This document shows, piece by piece, positions 23,951 to 35,272 of a stretch of DNA of 64,000 nt (its first letter is position 1; every line of letters starts with the position of its first letter). The notes under the pieces were generated by a model. That model was not told the origin of the DNA and ran no database searches. It worked only from the letters and a program-made list of their open reading frames with translations. Source of the stretch: Linum tenue (taxonomy: Eukaryota > Streptophyta > Magnoliopsida > Malpighiales > Linaceae); NCBI GenBank assembly GCA_946122785.1, contig CAMGYJ010000002.1, forward strand, positions 62,273,703-62,337,702, read 5' to 3'. Both the position numbers and the translations under genes were made by a program.

Positions 23951-25593
23951 CTATTGCTGAGGTGGGTTGTGGCCGGCCATTGAAAGGATAGTGAACTCTA
24001 AAGGGGTTTGAGGTAAGGATCCAAATTTTGGGAGTTGAACGTCAAATGAAAACCAGCGGCCATTGATGTTGACAATTTCTGGAGGGAAATATCCATGTTG
24101 TTGAGGGTAACGTGCTAACAGTTCAGTGGCTGTAACTTGAAGTAAATGCTCAGCTGTATTCCCAAACATGATAAAGCATGCCGCACCAGTATTGTCTCCC
24201 ACAGCCAGATGGATTTTGTAACTGCAAAAAATGTGTAAGAAAGTCTAGGTCAATTGATTGGAGAAACTGTATGGGGAAAAACTATGAGCAACGTTAAACT
24301 AACCAATATTGGGTTTCTTGAGGTGTTAATACACCATGTTCATCACAGAAAAAATCAGCAGTGCCAGGAAACTCTCTGGTTGTTTTGAAACAGAATGCAC
24401 ATCCTAAGTAAAACCATGGTCGTGCAGACTTTACAGAGAGGACCTGTGCCAAGCAATGGTACTGTGTAGCCTGCAAAGAAATAAAGGAAGTATGGAACTA
24501 TAGTTAGACTGGTAAGCACCTTGTTGGTTTGGTCTAAAAAGTAACTGCACAATGGGTAGTGCAAAGCATCAAATTTAGGATTGATACTTGTAATTCTCTT
24601 TAGCCCTTCTGCGCGATGGCTGGCAATGATATCACGTTCTTCTTGATCGGCCACGAAGTCTCCAGGAATCAAGCCAGCCAGTTCATTCCCTGTAGGGAGA
24701 TCATATTGGCGATTCTGTGTGTCTCTCGAGCCAACAATCCGCAACCGTAGATTTGCAGATGCTGGGTTAGACAGTTGAGTGCGGATTCTTCGAAAAGACT
24801 TGACTAATTCGTTGGTCACATCGAACAGCTTCATAAGACCAGATACGATATCAGGGCGCAAGGAATGTTCCCTGGAACTAAAATTTGACAAGCGATCTGC
24901 AAGTTCAGTCTGTGGATCAAATACATAGAGCTGCGAGTACTTAGGTCTACGGCCAGCAACCGGGAGCAAAGAGCCCATTCGATGGTAATTCTCACCACAT
25001 ATAACAAATGAATATGGACCGCGTGTCAAAGAAGCTCGAGGATCAAGCTGAGCTCCAAATGATGTGAACGAAAATGCTGCATTATATGCACGTATGTGGT
25101 CTCTAAAGTGAGCAGCCATCGGTCCACCATTTATACCAAGCAACTGTTCAAGGTATTGAGGAGTTTCTTGTAGAAAAGGAAGGCGCACTCGACCTTTCTG
25201 ACAACACAATGGGTAGACAGGCGCAGTTGATCGATGGCGGTTCAGTCGCTCTTCATACCAGAACCGAGCTGAGCAAAACTGGCACTCATAATCAGGTAGA
25301 CCATGGTCTAGAATTCTGGTGAATTCAGTGGCCTGTGAAGGTGGCTGATGCGCTGGAGTTGCCATTTGGTCCCTGGGAATTGAAGTAGACACGAAATCAG
25401 ATGGAGATTCTGAACGGTGTATTTCTGTCGTAGCCTCGTTCACACCTGTATCCAGATCAAGCAGAGGGAACAAACGAGCCCGTCTGTCAAATGTGCAGAC
25501 GCGGCGCCTATTAGAAGTGTTTTGTGGTGGCGTCTGCGGAACAAAAGTCTGGGACAACATAATATGGCGCCGCTTTCCAATTCCACTTCCCAA
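23951..25593 (-). CDS. Helitron N-domain protein fused to RPA-like OB domain
   Basis: Three exons, 24520-25593, 24304-24470 and 23951-24221, give 503 residues in one frame. The introns are 49 bp (short for a plant) and 82 bp, both GT-AG. Exon 1 matches the N-terminal region of plant Helitron helicase-like proteins: a C-x2-C zinc site around CQFCSARFWYEERL, the RAYNAAFSFTSFGAQ segment, ENYHRMGSLLP, the NELVKSFR helix, and NRQYDLPTGNELAGLIPGDF up to DALHYPLCSYF. There it stops short of the Rep (HUH) and Pif1 helicase domains. Exons 2-3 resemble the C-terminal zinc/OB fold of replication protein A large subunit (C-x2-C around YLGCAFCFK, then YKIHLAVGDNTGAACFIMFG). Plant Helitrons are known to carry RPA-like genes; the direct fusion is unusual. 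It probably cannot mobilise itself. Confidence 0.65.
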
Positions 25594-25599
25594 TTTTAA

Positions 25600-26358
25600 T
25601 CCCTACTAACACTTAAAAAATCTGAAACTCCCAATTTGATTCAAAATTCGTCGGTTTAGAATAGGGTGTATAACTCTTCCAAATTTAGATCTAACGGGTG
25701 AAATTTAATGGCTTTTTATTTTCCCTGGTTTTTTATTCGACTATTATCTTCTTTGTTCTAATTTGAATTTCAATGTATTTCGAAAAGAAAGAAAAAATTC
25801 ATACCACTCATACTACTCGTTACCACCTTCGTTTTTCACTCTATGGACCATAAATTGAACTTCAAAAACTGTATTTGCTACGGAATAATGGTCACAAATA
25901 CTATTGTTTGTGAGAAAATTAAATAGGTCATTGTATTGGTTTATCGTATCTATAGTAATTTGTCACGAAAAAGATCTTTATTGACAAAAACACTTTCACA
26001 AAAGTATTAGTATCCGTTACAAACAAATTTGTCATCATTAGTTCAGCCGTTTGTGACGATTCAAACTTGTCACAAATAAAATTTTAAATGTTGCGAAAAC
26101 TTGTAGAAAATGTTGCCTATGTTAGAAAATGTGTTGCACAAATTTTGAAATGTGTTGCCTAAAGTGGTATTGCGTAATATGTAAGAATACGCAATCCTTT
26201 TTATTTTGGTTGCGCAAAGTGAAAAACAGTTGCTTATTCCATTTGCAACCCCCAGTATATGCAACCCTAGTGAAAGTATTGCATTAGCATGTTACAACTC
26301 TTTTAAGACTTTACGCAACACATTTTTGGGGTTGCAAGATGCCATTTTTCCCGTAGTG
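25600..26358. mobile_element. Probable CACTA-type fragment, right terminus at 26358
   Basis: The right end, reversed, reads CACTACGGGAAAAATGG, a CACTA-type terminus, and the preceding 250 bp carry repeated TTGCAAC / TTGCGCAA words typical of subterminal regions. No left terminus was recognised, so the left limit given here is only the end of the neighbouring gene. No transposase coding is seen. Confidence 0.4.
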
Positions 26359-26540
26359 TTTGCACATATGGAACAAAATCTTTTTGATATATTGGATCCA
26401 CAAATTTCTGGGGGAAACAATACAGGACTATAACGTATTACTTCATACAACGAGGTATAGGGGTGGTAACTAGTGGTACACAAAGACGAATGTGGTAAAT
26501 GACCGTTCGTATATTCCTATTATCATGTATTTGAATCATG
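26359..26540. repeat. Relative of the MULE-like element interior
   Basis: About 26385-26430 (ATTGGATCCACAAATTTCTG...ACAGGAC) is clearly related to 57141-57180 inside the element at 56955-57640, and the similarity continues weakly to the TATCATGTATT word. Termini are not resolved. Confidence 0.5.

Positions 26541-26542
<2 letters not shown>

Positions 26543-26573
<31 letters not shown>
26543..26573. repeat. (GA)n microsatellite
   Basis: 31 bp of GA dinucleotide. Arg/Glu and Ser/Leu frames across it are artefacts. Confidence 0.95.
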
Positions 26574-26576
<3 letters not shown>

Positions 26577-26766
26577 CAGAGAGATGGCGAGAGAGGAGAG
26601 GGTGCCTTTGATTGTGGTAAGCCGGTCAGGGTCAAGAGAGTCTCTTTTCCTTTGTCTTGCAGGTCTGAGCTTTTGGATGGGCAGCGCGGAAGCAGCACGA
26701 CGGAACAAGTTCGGCGGCAGACTCGAATGGGTTCTAGGTTAGTGTCTCTCTACAGCGTTAAAGGGG

Positions 26767-27894
26767 GTGAATCATGCATGGCTCTATAAACTACAAGTGA
26801 ATGAAGGAAAGAGAAGATGGAGCGTTGCACTAGACATTCCTCAGGTTACCTGGCTGCAAGGTGTTCTTCAAACGGCGGCTATGAAGAGCTGGTCCTTCCC
26901 TAGTAAATGTATCAAGACAAGTGGTTCTCGTTCGATCCATATAGGAAGGGGCGTCAACCGAAAAGGGACATACCTCCAAATATCCGAGAAGGCTGGAAAC
27001 GGGAAGTTTTATATGGTTATTATTCCGTAGGCATACATGGCTCATGGTTGGGCTCGGATAACAAATCTGCTTCGAGAAGTTTATTCGGCGGAACTCCAAC
27101 TTCGTACGGCGTCTGTGGCTGGGAATGGCCAGAACCATTTTACCTCCCCTGAGATCTCATTTGCTGATGCAGTTAGATATGGTGGCTTCTACGGCGGAGG
27201 GAAGTGTTCTATTAAGACAATAAGGGGTGAGAGCTAGCTTTGTGGAAGTTGAGAAGGAAGGAGTTAAGGAAAGGCGAAGTCTTCTCGGTCGAAGCCTGGT
27301 GATCAGGTTCTTATCGGATTTGGAAATCTTCACCTGGGAATACATAAGATTGTAAATCTTAATGATTTTTTAGGCAGGATGGCGAAAGAACCAAGAGACA
27401 ATTCATTTATTTGCGATATTTGAGAATCACCGTCAATACCTCGGTGTAGGTAAGTCCGGTATAATCCTTTGTTTCATAGTCTGGGGCTATTTACAACTAG
27501 CCAATTCAGAATTTTTAGATGTAAGCTCGCGTTATTCCCAATAATATGGCTCGGTAACCGATCGTTTCTTCCAAAGAGTGTCCTATTCGTTCCGCTCGCA
27601 ATAATCCAATTAGTTCTCGTGTTCATCTGCATGATTTCTGGTGTTGGGCGAAAAAAGTGTGGAACATCAATGACAATTTCGGATTGGAATAACTCTCAGA
27701 CGGAGATTGGTTACTCATTTGTCCGTGTCCCTCTGAGGCTGCTCGTATTAAGGAGCTTTATCATACCAGGTTTTGCAATTTCAAGTTTCACTTTTCTTTC
27801 TGGAACCCGGAAAACGGCCGTAATGTCATCTCCCAAAAGGATGTGGTTTGGTTATTGGCTTATGGTGTTCCGTTACACTTAAAACTAGCTTATA
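26767..27894 (+). pseudogene. DUF4283-like uncharacterised plant protein, broken
   Basis: Conceptual translation in shifting plus-strand frames gives recognisable pieces in order: KRRWSVALDIPQVTWLQGVLQ and ISEKAGNGKFYMVIIP (26800-27030), a short IHGSWLGSDNKSASRSL piece (27040-27090), then GDWLLICPCPSEAARIKEL, FHFSFWNPENGRN and VVWLLAYGVPLHL (27690-27890). This order and wording fit the plant DUF4283-type proteins often found beside retroelements. Stops and frameshifts separate the pieces (for example a stop after IIP at about 27030). The last piece is cut by a Helitron end at 27895. My family assignment is from memory of the pattern and moderate at best. Confidence 0.4.
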
Positions 27895-28133
27895 ACCCGG
27901 CCCGTTGGCCGGAATGTTCATATTTTAATATTTATATTTATATTTTATGTTTAAGTCTATTAATTCGTTTAAGTTTATTGAAAATCATTCAATCGAGATG
28001 CTACATACAGAATGAATATATAGGTCGAACATTCAGTGAAATACCCTCCTCATTTAAGAATATACAAATGTATCATTAATCTCATTTTTATAATGATAAT
28101 TGAGCCCCCATTAAAATGATATTGGTTAATAGA
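27895..28133 (-). mobile_element. 239-bp non-autonomous Helitron
   Basis: On the minus strand it begins TCTATTAACCAATAT (5' flank A, plus-strand T at 28134) and ends with hairpin CCGGCC-AACG-GGCCGG, a short spacer and CTAG next to T. The same hairpin with loop AACC and a similar start (TCTAAACCAATATT) mark the 6-kb Helitron at 34014-40033, so both belong to one family. It interrupts the DUF4283-like pseudogene. No coding. Confidence 0.55.
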
Positions 28134-29735
28134 TTGTCCAGAAATATATAATATAAAAGCTCGAATTCCCACACGATCCATAGATAGTTTGAAACTGAAA
28201 TGAAACCTCACAATCCCACATAAATGGTTCAAAGCTCTTCTCTATGAATAACATGCCACTAATAAAAAAGAAATGGATTTATAAAAAAAAAAACAGAAAT
28301 GAAGAGTTGTTGATTCAAGTAAATCATATGCTAACAACTCAACTAAAAGGAGACCATCAAAACTTGAGAGCAAATGACAAAATTAAAGTCGCATCCAATA
28401 TACTAATAGACTCGATCAAAGTAATGAGACACAAAATTAGACACTCATTATCTAAAGGTTCCAGTAGTTTGAATAGTGAATTGACCTTAACTTTAGTAAA
28501 TCAATCAATGATTCCTCCGTTTAACATAAACATAGATATGGTAGTTGCAACAACCATAACACCTAAAGATCCAATAGTTTCCACTCTCCGTTGTACAACC
28601 ACCTTTTTATCCCCTCCATCTTCAATCTCTCGACGTATATGTTTTAAACCAAAATTCAATTTCTAATCTTCCTTCTGCAACTCCATTTATGCTACTTTGA
28701 TGGACCTTCTCTCCATGAACCTGAATTTCTGTTTCAGTTGAGTTTCTTGTCAGATTGATCTCCAACTCCTCAACCCTCTTTCTTGTATTTGGCCAACTCA
28801 TCTTCCTCGGGGCAGTTTTAATAAGCTCGTAAAATTAACACTCATCTTCAATTCCATCAATATGCTCTTCTCCTCTTCTCTGCCTTCACCTGATCCAGTT
28901 CACTACCATGCCCTTCAATACCCTCTCCATTTTCATTAATATCTTGATCATCTACCACTTCTCTCTCTTCAACTGCTCCGATTTTGCTTCTATGTATTTC
29001 AATACCCTCCTTGGTTCAATCCCTACCCTGACCAACTGCCTCTTCATTGCCTTCACTTGCTGCAAACTATTTTATACACCTTCCTCAAACTCACAATCAA
29101 CTAACCAATATCAATCCATGGCCTTAGATCAGTTTTAAACTCTCTATGAACATCTCAATACCACAAAGTCTAAATCTAAATATTCTTTCAGTTAATCATG
29201 AACTTGAGTTTATCAAAATCTAATCCACTCCTTCTAAGTTGGAATTCCCATCCCCCCAAACTCATTTTTGGTTCATTTGATCCACATAACCATGATATTA
29301 TACCTCAACTAAAATAAATCAAAGCATTTTACGAAAAGAAACCGAACCATGAACTTTACCTGCTACCAAATCCAAACACAATTTCTTCCTCTCACCACTT
29401 CCCTTCGCAAACCCAATATCAACTTTTACTCCAAGTTCACACCACCAACTCCTTGTGTGTTGCGTGAAAGCTTAATTTTAGCAATCAGTATGCTTCCATT
29501 AGATTAATGGACACCAGCAAGCGCCAAAATTTCACCAGACGATGAGTTGTCTACACTTTGAGTTTTGTCATAAAACTGTTGGCCCGATATGTTTATCAGT
29601 TTGGAGGCCATATGATGAGCAATACCGAATCAGTTGCAGCGAAGTTACCGGTCACAGTAATGACAATGTGAAACATGTGTTAACAAACACGAATATGGGT
29701 ACTTTTATGGATTGACATCCATATGATGGGATTGG
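28134..29735. other. Non-array stretch without a recognised gene
   Basis: AT-rich with a CT-rich part at 28660-29140. The 140-codon frame at 28244-28666 has low-complexity composition and no recognisable domain, so it is not called. Confidence 0.35.
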
Positions 29736-29885
29736 ACAATGAGATCGTCCTTAGTTAAGCGACACAAACCGTTAAAATTCTAAATTATTTGGGTGAGTTT
29801 GTATTTAGTGTTTTCAAAATCGTGGTATATGAGTTAGGTGATTAAAATATCTAAACCCAAACGAACCGACCCACGTACACCCCTA
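29736..29885 (-). mobile_element. Fragment of a hAT-like MITE
   Basis: Reversed, it starts TAGGGGTGTACGTGGGTCGG and continues with TTTTAATCACC and ACGATTTTGAAAACA, matching the left end of the element at 34556-35272. The other terminus is missing. Confidence 0.6.
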
Positions 29886-30580
29886 GGAAGAGTTTCAAAA
29901 CTTAGTATTTAACCGGACAAAAATGTTCAGAGGACCAGTCCTCTATAGTTTGCACAAAGATATGATTGCTTCACTATAGTTCTGGAAATTAATGGTAATT
30001 TAAGGAGTGAGATAAATTCATAAAAGGCTAAATAACTCAATGCCATAGTGAAAATTTATAGCGAGTGTCATATGAGATTTGTGGGTAGCATAACAGTTGT
30101 GGTTATACACAAAATGCGTAGCGGGGAACCACACCTGGCACCAATTTCTACCACCTAGATTTTGGAATTAATTAAACTAATGACGGGCACAATTTGCTAC
30201 TTTTTTCCTGTACAAACTGGAAACTTTTTCGTTTGATTAGTTCTAACTTCTAAATGCTAACTTAAAAGCTTAATAAAATCTTAAGAAAAAAAAGCTTGAT
30301 AAAAGAAAGGTTCGATAGATAGGATGGGCCCAGATCAATGTTTGTTGGTCAATTAATATGTTGGGCTTTGTATGTGGGCAGTATAAAGGGTTTTAGGCAT
30401 TTTTAGCAGTTAAGGGTCCAATTCCTACGGCATTTGGGCGGGAAGACAGAAAATAATGGAGAAAATTGGACTAAAATGCCCCTAACGGAAATTAAGGAGA
30501 GGGCTGGAATTTTTGAATGGTGAAAAGGAAGAAAAACTCCACCATTAATTATTCTATGGAAGTGCACAACTCTTCAAATC
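29886..30580. other. Non-coding stretch beside a copia LTR
   Basis: No gene or repeat recognised. Confidence 0.4.
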
Positions 30581-30798
30581 TGCTAGAATTCTGATTGAAG
30601 GAAGAATTTCTCGATTGAATGAGTGAAAACGTACAGAGTCCAGCTTGTGAAGCTGAATTTATACTCTGGTTACAGAGTTCAACGGAGGGAAAGACCGTTG
30701 TAACAACCTAACTAAATTACACCATTAGTCCTAATTACATTCTACTATTACTAAACTAATCCTAAGCTATTTGGTTATTTATAGATGGATACCTATCA
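30581..30798 (-). mobile_element. Copia 3' LTR (putative)
   Basis: On the minus strand a purine tract GCGGGGG (about 30806-30812) precedes TGATAGG..., and the segment ends ...TCTAGCA at 30581, giving TG...CA ends over 218 bp. It contains a TATAAAT-like box. It directly follows the RNase H coding remnant, as expected for a 3' LTR. The partner LTR is absent. Confidence 0.5.
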
Positions 30799-30815
30799 TC
30801 TAATACCCCCGCAAG

Positions 30816-31303
30816 CTAAGCATGGATAGACTTCAGGTTTAGCTTGGATATAAGGTCGATGAAGGTGTGGACAGGCAACGCTTTGGTGAATGGATCAGCC
30901 AGCTGGAGGGTCGTTGAGATGTGTTGAACCTTGAGTTTGTCAGCAAGAACTTGATCGCGGGTGAAGTGGCAGTCGACTTCGATGTGTTTGGTGCGCTCGT
31001 GCTGAACAGGGTTCTCTGTCATTTTGACAGCAGAGAGACTGTCACAGTAGATGGTGTATGGAAGTGGAGGTTGGACTGGAAGCTGATGGAAAAGCGCTGT
31101 CATCCATTGGAGTTCTTGAGATGTGTCCGCCAGTGCCCTGTATTCAGCTTCTGTGGAGGAACGCGAGATTGTTTGTTGCTTCTTCGAACGCCAGCAGATC
31201 AAGGAATTACCTAAAAAAACACAAAAACCAGTTACTGATCGCCTAGTATCGGGACAACCAGCCCAATCTGAATCCGAGAAGGCTGTGAGACGCGTAGAAG
31301 AAT
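30816..31303 (-). pseudogene. Ty1/copia polyprotein, RNase H end only
   Basis: From about 31303 leftward the frame reads AFSDSDWAGCPDTRRSVTG then CWRSKKQQTISRSSTEAEYRAL, IYCDSLSAVKMTENPVQHERTKHIEVD and LADPFTKALP, the C-terminal RNase H domain of copia polyproteins with its catalytic Asp/Glu/Asp series. It ends at a stop before the LTR. The 5' side is cut off sharply at 31303, where array sequence (LTR/MITE composite) begins, so gag, protease, integrase and reverse transcriptase are absent. Without them it cannot move. Confidence 0.85.
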
Positions 31304-31605
31304 TGGTCCGTGCTGGTGTTATTTAGCTTCGCACATCTCACAAGTTAAAGTATAGTATTATGTCCGAAAGATCAGTCAATTTATGGTCTGAATAGCGTTT
31401 TCATACTCAGGGTATGTGGTACCCTGGATTTCACCCTGGGTACCGTAGAACTACCCATATATATATATCTCGAAGTTTGATTTAATAAAAAATAAAAATT
31501 GACCGTTGAGATTGGCCGGAACTCATCTAAGTACATCTAACGGCTAGATCACCTGACGTATGCTATACGCCTGACATACATCAGCCATCGCCATATATAT
31601 ATATA

Positions 31606-31642
<37 letters not shown>

Positions 31643-31668
31643 CAGCCAACAGTATATATATATATATA
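31304..31668. repeat. MITE end, AT-flanked block and AT tracts
   Basis: Same content as 935-1300: hairpin MITE end (about 31410-31455), the 125-bp block (31470-31592) and interrupted (AT)n to about 31660. Confidence 0.65.
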
Positions 31669-33200
31669 TGCATACGGAATCAAGTTAGATTTACAGATCC
31701 AAATCGATGGAAGAAACTAATTTCGTGATGGAGAATGATAAAGTATACTAGTTAGCGTTATTGAAAGTCGACGAGTAAAACAACATCGACGGTGGGGTGA
31801 CATTGTCGTTTCTTCTGAAGCGTTATATAAACGATGTTCAAGACAGAGTGGTGCGAGTTTCGTTCGTATAGCTTGGTCGCCTCTAGAGTTAGCTTCCAAT
31901 AAATATCTAAAACGATGTGAAGCTTGTGACGTAAAATCAATCTCTTTGGCATAAATCAATTATCACATTGCCAGCACGATAGAAAGAACTTATGTATATA
32001 TTTGTTCACCAACCTCCATTAGTATGAGGACTTTTCGAAAGGAACTCAAAAGTAAACCCCGTATGGACTGACCTTAAGCAAACAATATCATGTCAATAAA
32101 TTAGTCTATTTCGAGAAGGGATATCAGAGACTTGTTTTAAATTTCGAATTTGGGGCTTTATACTTTAAGTTTGTTGCATCCTCCTTTTGTGACTTGAAGA
32201 TTCGAGATTTATGCATCTGTCCCACGAATAGAATGAGTTATACGTCCTTCTGGTTGGTCAAGTAGAAATCTGCATAGGATAATTCCGTGTATTGCAGGGC
32301 ATGTCGATACAAGGTGTTTGACGGCGCAACATAGTAGCCAATGAAAGGAAATTAAGTTCTTTTTTAAATCAGAGTATTTGTTATTGGACGAGTATTTGTA
32401 GAGTTTCGACATTGCACCGCTAGAAAAGCTCATTTCAAAGATAGCTATATTCATAAAATTAAAAAGGTATATATTTTTTTTATTTCAATAGCGATATTGT
32501 ACTGCTATGATAGGCATTAATAATATTCGAGCCCATTTGAGCAATTGTCCGCGTTGTGTTTTTTTAATATTCAACAGATTATAAAACATTTGTCATTCTG
32601 AATTGCATAACTTTTACATAACATTTTCGACTATATTTCGTGTAAAAAATATCTCTCCGCCATGCAAAAGTTATAATACATACTACTATGTACAATTTTC
32701 AACCTACTTTTATATACAAAAAAAAAACAATAAACATTGAGTGAAACACTTAAATACCATATCGTGAACCTGTTCGATTAAAAAAAATCTTGTTCTAGTG
32801 TGACTTAAGAATAAATTTCTTATCTTTCATTAACGATGTAATTGTGTTATTTCATGTACACGAGCATAATCAAGCAAAAAATAAATATTTTTTAAGAAAA
32901 TTTGTTGATAAAATGAGTTGGCAATTAAATTAGGAAGATAGGAGTTTGTTACTCATTCAACATTGAAAACTACAACTTGAAAAGTTTCATGAATCGTATG
33001 TCACACGAACAGCAAGAACTGAGATTAAGAGGAAAATTGGGTTGTGCATACCCTTTTTATTATAGTAAGTATATATGTCACACGATTAGCTATTACGACA
33101 CATATTGTAATGCTTGGGAAGTTTCATGAATCGTATGACACATGAAACTACGATGATCATGATTGGTGTCCATATGTATTGGGTTGATCAGATTTATGTA
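31669..33200. repeat. Array blocks P, R (shortened) and S, unit A
   Basis: P is joined to the interior of R at about 31880 (Q and the start of R deleted). R also lacks about 105 bp near 32357 compared with 14080-14190. Block S follows from about 32660. No gene recognised. Confidence 0.5.
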
Positions 33201-33657
33201 TTAGTTTTCGTCCCCGGGAGATGGTGCGTCATGGTTTTTGTTATGATGAGGTTTCTCACCGTCACAATCAATTTCATCTCCGTTTACTCCCGCAACATTC
33301 GAAGACAACGGTGCTGGCGGGGAGGTGTCACTGGCCGCCTATATATAAAACCAATACAGGATTAAATTAGAAATATTTGTTCATCTGGTTAACTACGTAC
33401 ATGAATCATATAATTAACAATATATATCAAGCTGCTGCGTAGTTCCAACTTTTTCATTAACATGGCAGGAAGTCAAAAAGAACGCATGCATGCACCGATC
33501 GTGAAATCACCTGATGGACGCCGTCAACCTTAACCGAAGCTGTGGAAGGGAGCGGTGATGACTTGGTTGCTGAAAGTCGGAGCCCGGAAGAGCTACTGCA
33601 GACTAGAAGGCAAGCAGCGACTAACACGAACAACAAAATACAAGCTTTCGAAGCCAC
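33201..33657 (-). CDS. Secreted small peptide precursor, array copy 4
   Basis: Exons 33511-33657 and 33201-33338 give 94 residues. Exon 1 translates exactly as in copy 1. Exon 2 differs at the very end: the last codons read Gly-Asp-Glu-Asn instead of Gly-Asp-Asp-His, so the product ends HDAPSPGDEN. Copy 6 shares this ending. Since the C-terminus is the likely bioactive part, copies 4 and 6 may make a distinct peptide. The TATA box carries one change. The flank 356 bp upstream of the ATG is interrupted by a Helitron at 34014, which may affect expression. Confidence 0.75.
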
Positions 33658-33757
33658 AGCTACAAATTTATATGTTGAGGAAAATTTGCTTCTGCTTTTG
33701 AACTGTGAGTTTTAGCTTTGTAAGTTAATACTGAAAGGAGAGTGGTGTCGATCAAGG

Positions 33758-33765
33758 ATTATATA
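33758..33765 (-). promoter_or_regulatory. TATA box of peptide gene copy 4 (variant)
   Basis: TATATAAT instead of TATATAAA, 101 bp before the ATG. Confidence 0.55.
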
Positions 33766-34555
33766 CACAGCCAAATCCGGCCGGCAGGAATTAAGACTCC
33801 AAATTTGATTTTGCGTGAGAAACAGGAATGTAAAGAATTAGCTTTCGTACGTACTCCTTTCTGCTATAGTTTGTCTTTAATCCTTTGGCCAAATTGCGAA
33901 GCCCGGATACACAAACCCTCTTCCTTTTGTTTCTTCTTTTGAGTTGAGAATATTTGTCCGACTGTCTCGTCAGCTAGTCAAAGTTTGAATCCTATATAGG
34001 ATATATTATCGCATCTAAACCAATATTATATGGAGGTTCCCCACCAGAATACACTCAATCTCAATTTTCTTGCTTCCTGCGCAGAGCACGGAAGGAGAGT
34101 TTGGTAAATATCATATTGATGAGCCGCAGTAAAGAATTAGGAAAGAATACAATATTTTATTATTTATGGCCCATATAGGGAGAGAGACGTGAGCACAAAG
34201 ACTGGAAGAGGGATAGAGAGAGAAAGGTGTAGCAAAGTAAGAGAGAGAAAATGTATTTTAATTTTATTAATAAATTTAAATCATTAATTTTAAATTTCAA
34301 AACTATGCCTAATTAATATTCGACATTGGATTTGGACTTAAAATATGAAGGGTGGTTGAGAAGATTAGTATGTCGTGGTAACTTTTAGTTGTGGTTACAT
34401 TAAATTTCAAAATTCTAGCCATTTGTAGATTTGTTGGGTAGGATTGATAAATGAAAATTCTGAAAATATTTTATTTTATGAATATAATTATTATTTATTC
34501 ATGAATGAATGAAAAAAAAATCAAATTTGGACATAAAGTGATTCTCATGTATACC

Positions 34556-35272
34556 TAGGAGTGTACATGGATCGAGTGGCTCAGGTTTTGTCATTTTAAT
34601 CACCCGTCCCATATAGTACGGTTTTGAAAACATTAAATCGAAACTCATCCAAAAAATTAGAACCCTACGCTTTGTTAATAATTGGGTTGGGTTGGGTCGG
34701 ATTGGAGATACTTTTAATTAAAAAACCAACCCAATTATTTGAATTTTAATGAAATTCAATTTACTTCAATGCCGGGTTGGAACTGTTCTGCCCAGTCGGA
34801 TTCCATGCTGGTACCCGCCCGCGCGGTTTGAAATGCAACCCTATCAAAACATTCATAAATATTTGCCAAAATAATATAAAGTGATTATAAGCAAACACAT
34901 TCATAATATATTGTGCTTCTGAAATTAACACAAGAAAAAAAAATTATGTGAAATATAGCTTATATTAAATCTACGTCTAACTATGAAGTTGAAGAATGTA
35001 TTAAGCTAGAGAAACCACAAGAGAAAAATATGACAATATATCTTAATTTTTTGAAAAATATGTTCATTTATCCAACAAATATGTTTGGATACGAACACTT
35101 ATGAAAATAGTTCACCACGGGTTGGGTCGGGTTCTACGGGTTGCGTTACCTAAAATTCGCACCCAACCCAATAGAGGCGGGCTGTACAAAAAAAAATCCT
35201 CACCCAACTTTAAATTTTAATTTGACGATAAATACGAGTGGGTTGGTTTGCATGTTGTTTTGTTCACCCCTA
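34556..35272. mobile_element. hAT-like MITE nested in the Helitron
   Basis: The left end is TAGGAGTGTACATGG and the right end, reversed, TAGGGGTGAACA. Flanks TGTATACC and TGTATATT agree at six of eight bases, consistent with an aged 8-bp target duplication. The interior carries GGGTTGGGTCGG-like words. No transposase. Confidence 0.6.

Noticed and set aside
25689..25690. 5' end of the Helitron that carries the RPA fusion.
   Set aside because: TC next to T is present, but without an empty site or a family copy the two-base signal is not sufficient to call the boundary.
28244..28666. 140-codon plus-strand frame.
   Set aside because: Low-complexity Lys/Ile/Ser/Thr composition, no domain, no sign of exon structure.
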